This document shows positions 61,513-64,000 of a DNA stretch of 64,000 nt, piece by piece (positions within the stretch are counted from its first letter, which is position 1; every line of letters begins with the position of its first letter). Source of the DNA: CAIVAT01 sp037128705. Its GTDB lineage: Bacteria; Bacteroidota; Bacteroidia; Bacteroidales; FEN-979. Location: NCBI GenBank assembly GCA_037128705.1, contig JBAXVX010000002.1, forward strand, positions 152,091 to 216,090, in the 5' to 3' direction. A model generated the notes under the pieces. It ran no database searches. It worked only from the letters and a program-made list of their open reading frames with translations, and was not told where the DNA came from. Position numbers and translations under genes: made by a program.

Positions 61513-63921
61513 TTAATCTCTCAACCTTTGCTGTGCCTCTTTTTCCAGATCAAGGTACTGGTCCTTTCCTACCGTTACGGCAACACCGAAAATGGAACCT
61601 CCGGTAAAAGTGCCCGGGGTTTTGTATAGATGACTTACCGCATCACCGCTGTCCCATCCAACACAAAGCCCGTCTCCGGAAAGAGTAAATTTTCCCGCCT
61701 GTGTCCTCATCGGGCCTTCGGCAACGACCTTGTCGTTAACATATAATTTCATTGTACCTGTCGATTCGTGATGGTCCCCCGCTTTTTCTCTGATAAATTC
61801 CATACCGACAGTGTATTTCCCGGGTTTAAGTTCACCGGAAGCATACTGTTGTTCGGGCATTATTCCGAGGAAGTTATATACATAGTACAATTTCTTGTCC
61901 TTGATGAACAATGTGTGGCCGCCAAACCTGGAGCCGTGAGCGAAAATCACCCCGGAACAATTCGCATCCGTGATCTCGATATTGGCAAGTATTTTATAAG
62001 AACGGCCTCTCACATTAACAGCCACCCCTTCGGGAACTGCAGCAGTGTGGGGATAATACATATAAGTGAGGCGTGGAGGTTCCGAGGAAGGCCTGGGATA
62101 GTTCAGCTGAACCAAAGCATTATTGTCATCAAGAGGCAGGACCATGTTATAATCAGCCTCTTCGTACCAGGCCTTGATCAGGTGATCCAGCTTTTCAGGA
62201 TTTTTCTTTGCGAGATCTTTTGACTCGGAACGGTCAACATCTGTATTATATAGCTGCCATTGGTCTTTGTCGAAATTACCCAGGCCGGTAAGGGGGGCGT
62301 GAAGTGCAACTGCCTTCCAGCCATCTTCCCACATTCCGCGGGTGCCTAACATAGCATAATATTGACGATGTTTTTGGGTCGGAGCATCAGGCGTGGCATC
62401 AAAAGTATAGCGCATCGAAACCCCCGATAACGGCCACTGTGCAACGCCACGATATACTGTGGGCATTTTAAGACCGCATATTTCAAGAATAGTCGGAACA
62501 ATGTCAACCGAATGATGATACTGGTTGCGGACTTCGCCGCGGGCTTTGATGCCTTTCGGCCAGGATATTACCAGCGGATCGGCCGTGCCACCTGCATAGG
62601 AATAGCGTTTGAACATCTGGAAAGGTGTCGAGAAACCGGCAGCCCATCCGGTAGGATAATGTTCGTATGTGTCGGGGCCGCCCAATTTATCAAGGTATTT
62701 CATGTTCTCTGATAATGCGTCCGGGAATCCGTTGAAAAATTTATTTTCATTCACGGATCCATTGGGCGTGCCCTCGCCGGAAGCCCCGTTATCTGCAGCA
62801 TAGATAACGATGGTATTATCAAGCTGACCCGTTTTTTCCAGATAATCGATTACCCGCCCAACCTGTACATCCGTATATTCTGAAAATGCAGCATACACTT
62901 CACAAAGCCCGGAGAACAGCTTTTTTTCATCCGCTGTAAGGGATTCCCATGGACGGACAAAATCACCCGGGTTGGCGATATTGGGAGGTAAAGGGTTAAA
63001 GGCAGTAAGGTCTGTACCTTTAGGCAGGATCCCTCTTTCAACCATTCTGGGAAGAACCCATTTACGGTAAGCATCATATCCATCGTCAAACTTCCCCTTG
63101 TATTTTGCAATATACTCCTGCGGCGCCTGGTGAGGAGCATGATTGGCTCCCGGGCAGTACCACATATAAAAAGGTTTTGAGGGGTTACTTGCCTTAAGGT
63201 CACTTATCATTGTGATAGCCTGGTCAGCCAGGTCTTTTGACAGATGATAGCCTTTTTCAGGACTGTATGGCGGTTCAATGAAACGATTGTCTTCAACCAG
63301 GTCGGGATACCATTGATTGGTCTCCCCTCCGAGAAATCCATAGAATCGGTCGAAGCCCATCTGAAGTGGCCATTGTTTGCGCTCTCCGCCGGGAGCGACA
63401 TCCTGTTCAGGGACATTATGGTCTTTTCCCAGCCAGAAAGTAGCCCAGCCGTTGTCCTTTAAAATGTCGGCCAGCGTTGCACAATTCTGCGGAATGTAAC
63501 CGCTTGCCCCAGGGAATCCGTTTGCTCCTTCGGTAATGGCAGCCATTCCATTTAAATGATGATTGCGTCCCGTAAGTAAAGTGGAGCGGGTCGGAGAACT
63601 GAGGGCACACGTATGCCACTGGGTATAAGTAAGCCCATTTGCAGCCAGCTTGTCTAAAGTTGGCATATTGATCCTGCCACCATAGGGCGACCAGGCGGCC
63701 AGCCCGGTGTCATCATACAGAATAAAAAGGATACTGGGCGCTCCGGCCGGCGGCTTGGCTGGAGTGAAGGGGCCCCAATCAGGAGTTGATTCCCTGACAT
63801 CCAGTTTGATCACACCCTTGAAATCTTTGGGTGGAGCTGGTTTTTCGTATTGCTGGGTGTGTCCGCTAAATGGGACCAATGCCGACGCAATGCAAAGTGA
63901 TGTTGAAAGGTTGGATTTCAT
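61513..63921 (-). CDS. Ser-type sulfatase with a C-terminal sandwich domain
   Basis: An 802-residue protein with a signal-like N-terminus (MKSNLSTSLCIASALVPFSG). The catalytic core (residues ~60-560) has ILFILYDDTG (metal Asp70/Asp71), the formylglycine motif S108-S-P-T-R112 within CALSSPTRSTLLTGRN, HAPHQAPQEY and IVIYAADNGASGEGTPNGS (metal Asp/Asn). Because the first residue of the motif is Ser, maturation should need an anaerobic-type sulfatase-maturating enzyme; none is in the window. Residues ~600-800 form a beta-sandwich (jelly-roll/LamG-like, KYTVGMEFIREKAG, MKLYVNDKVVAEG). The size and motif setting resemble AtsA-type arylsulfatases. The preceding gene suggests a sulfated glycan. Confidence 0.9.
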   Translation of the reverse strand: MKSNLSTSLCIASALVPFSGHTQQYEKPAPPKDFKGVIKLDVRESTPDWGPFTPAKPPAGAPSILFILYDDTGLAAWSPYGGRINMPTLDKLAANGLTYTQWHTCALSSPTRSTLLTGRNHHLNGMAAITEGANGFPGASGYIPQNCATLADILKDNGWATFWLGKDHNVPEQDVAPGGERKQWPLQMGFDRFYGFLGGETNQWYPDLVEDNRFIEPPYSPEKGYHLSKDLADQAITMISDLKASNPSKPFYMWYCPGANHAPHQAPQEYIAKYKGKFDDGYDAYRKWVLPRMVERGILPKGTDLTAFNPLPPNIANPGDFVRPWESLTADEKKLFSGLCEVYAAFSEYTDVQVGRVIDYLEKTGQLDNTIVIYAADNGASGEGTPNGSVNENKFFNGFPDALSENMKYLDKLGGPDTYEHYPTGWAAGFSTPFQMFKRYSYAGGTADPLVISWPKGIKARGEVRNQYHHSVDIVPTILEICGLKMPTVYRGVAQWPLSGVSMRYTFDATPDAPTQKHRQYYAMLGTRGMWEDGWKAVALHAPLTGLGNFDKDQWQLYNTDVDRSESKDLAKKNPEKLDHLIKAWYEEADYNMVLPLDDNNALVQLNYPRPSSEPPRLTYMYYPHTAAVPEGVAVNVRGRSYKILANIEITDANCSGVIFAHGSRFGGHTLFIKDKKLYYVYNFLGIMPEQQYASGELKPGKYTVGMEFIREKAGDHHESTGTMKLYVNDKVVAEGPMRTQAGKFTLSGDGLCVGWDSGDAVSHLYKTPGTFTGGSIFGVAVTVGKDQYLDLEKEAQQRLRD

Positions 63922-64000
63922 AGGCAGCCATTTAAGGGTTAATACTATTTCTACTTTGGTAAATTGAATTCATAATATCGGTTGATGTCGTTTTGCCTTT

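Noticed and set aside
1..64000. tRNA, rRNA, CRISPR arrays, transposases
   Set aside because: None seen by eye; a tRNAscan-SE, CRISPR and ISfinder run would settle this.

Overview
The window looks like chromosome from a free-living or environmental member of the Bacteroidota, probably Bacteroidales/Marinilabiliales-like. The evidence is eight secreted proteins that end in a type IX secretion (T9SS) sorting domain, start regions without Shine-Dalgarno sequences, several TTTG / TAnnTTTG promoters of the Bacteroidetes type, a reg_prop/Y_Y_Y sensor kinase, GPH sugar symporters, FISUMP and DUF6624 proteins and Bacteroidota-type ECF sigma/partner genes. I saw no rRNA, tRNA, CRISPR array, insertion sequence or intact phage.

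Layout. 1-3.4 kb: part of a lipoprotein gene, an outer-membrane beta-barrel gene with a near-consensus promoter, a 5'-truncated cheB, and a convergent cheR with TPRs. 3.5-6.4 kb: secreted alpha/beta hydrolase, a polytopic membrane protein and an Lgt-like membrane protein, all on the minus strand. 6.6-10 kb: a large BNR-repeat T9SS cargo. 10-17.4 kb: a tight four-gene catabolic operon (GH94-like phosphorylase, two GPH symporters, secreted clan GH-A glycosidase) without SusC/SusD. 17.8-22.7 kb: pirin, a propeller T9SS protein and a sortilin-like T9SS protein. 23-25 kb: a small-gene zone with a VOC gene broken by an amber codon, a secreted peptide with four LAPxTPxEATFE modules, and a HigB/HigA pair whose toxin carries an in-frame opal codon. 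25.4-29.8 kb: O-methyltransferase, DUF6624, DUF2177, NAD(P)-binding and SRPBCC proteins, with two copies of an unidentified repeated element. 29.8-36.8 kb: an apparent operon of a secreted protein, a C70-like papain-fold protease, a large sensor kinase and a Ycf48-like T9SS protein. 37-41 kb: FISUMP lipoprotein, PutP-like symporter with a chimeric C-terminus, tandem universal stress protein, a nuclease fragment, and an orphan RiPP precursor with an NHLP leader beside an AbiEii-like nucleotidyltransferase. 42-50.4 kb: C10 protease, YD-like repeat protein, ADP-ribosylglycohydrolase-like protein and GH79-like glycosidase. 50.4-58.5 kb: LytS-type kinase, a decayed ECF sigma/partner pair, YceI and a His/Pro-rich secreted peptide that share a 39-bp upstream element, phosphatidylserine decarboxylase, MarC, a PAP2 phosphatase and a KilA-N remnant containing a perfect 30-bp palindrome. 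59-64 kb: lipoprotein, CBM plus alpha/alpha-barrel protein and a Ser-type sulfatase.

Two themes stand out. One is polysaccharide and protein degradation: T9SS cargo, proteases, glycosidases, a phosphorylase operon and a sulfatase. The other is decay and rearrangement: truncated cheB, nonsense codons in VOC and higB, an internally deleted sigma factor with a frameshifted partner, nuclease and KilA-N fragments, and a copied T9SS gene tail at the end of putP. The most novel-looking signals are the orphan NHLP precursor, the roughly 96-nt structured repeat seen at three sites, and the shared operator linking yceI with the His/Pro-rich peptide.
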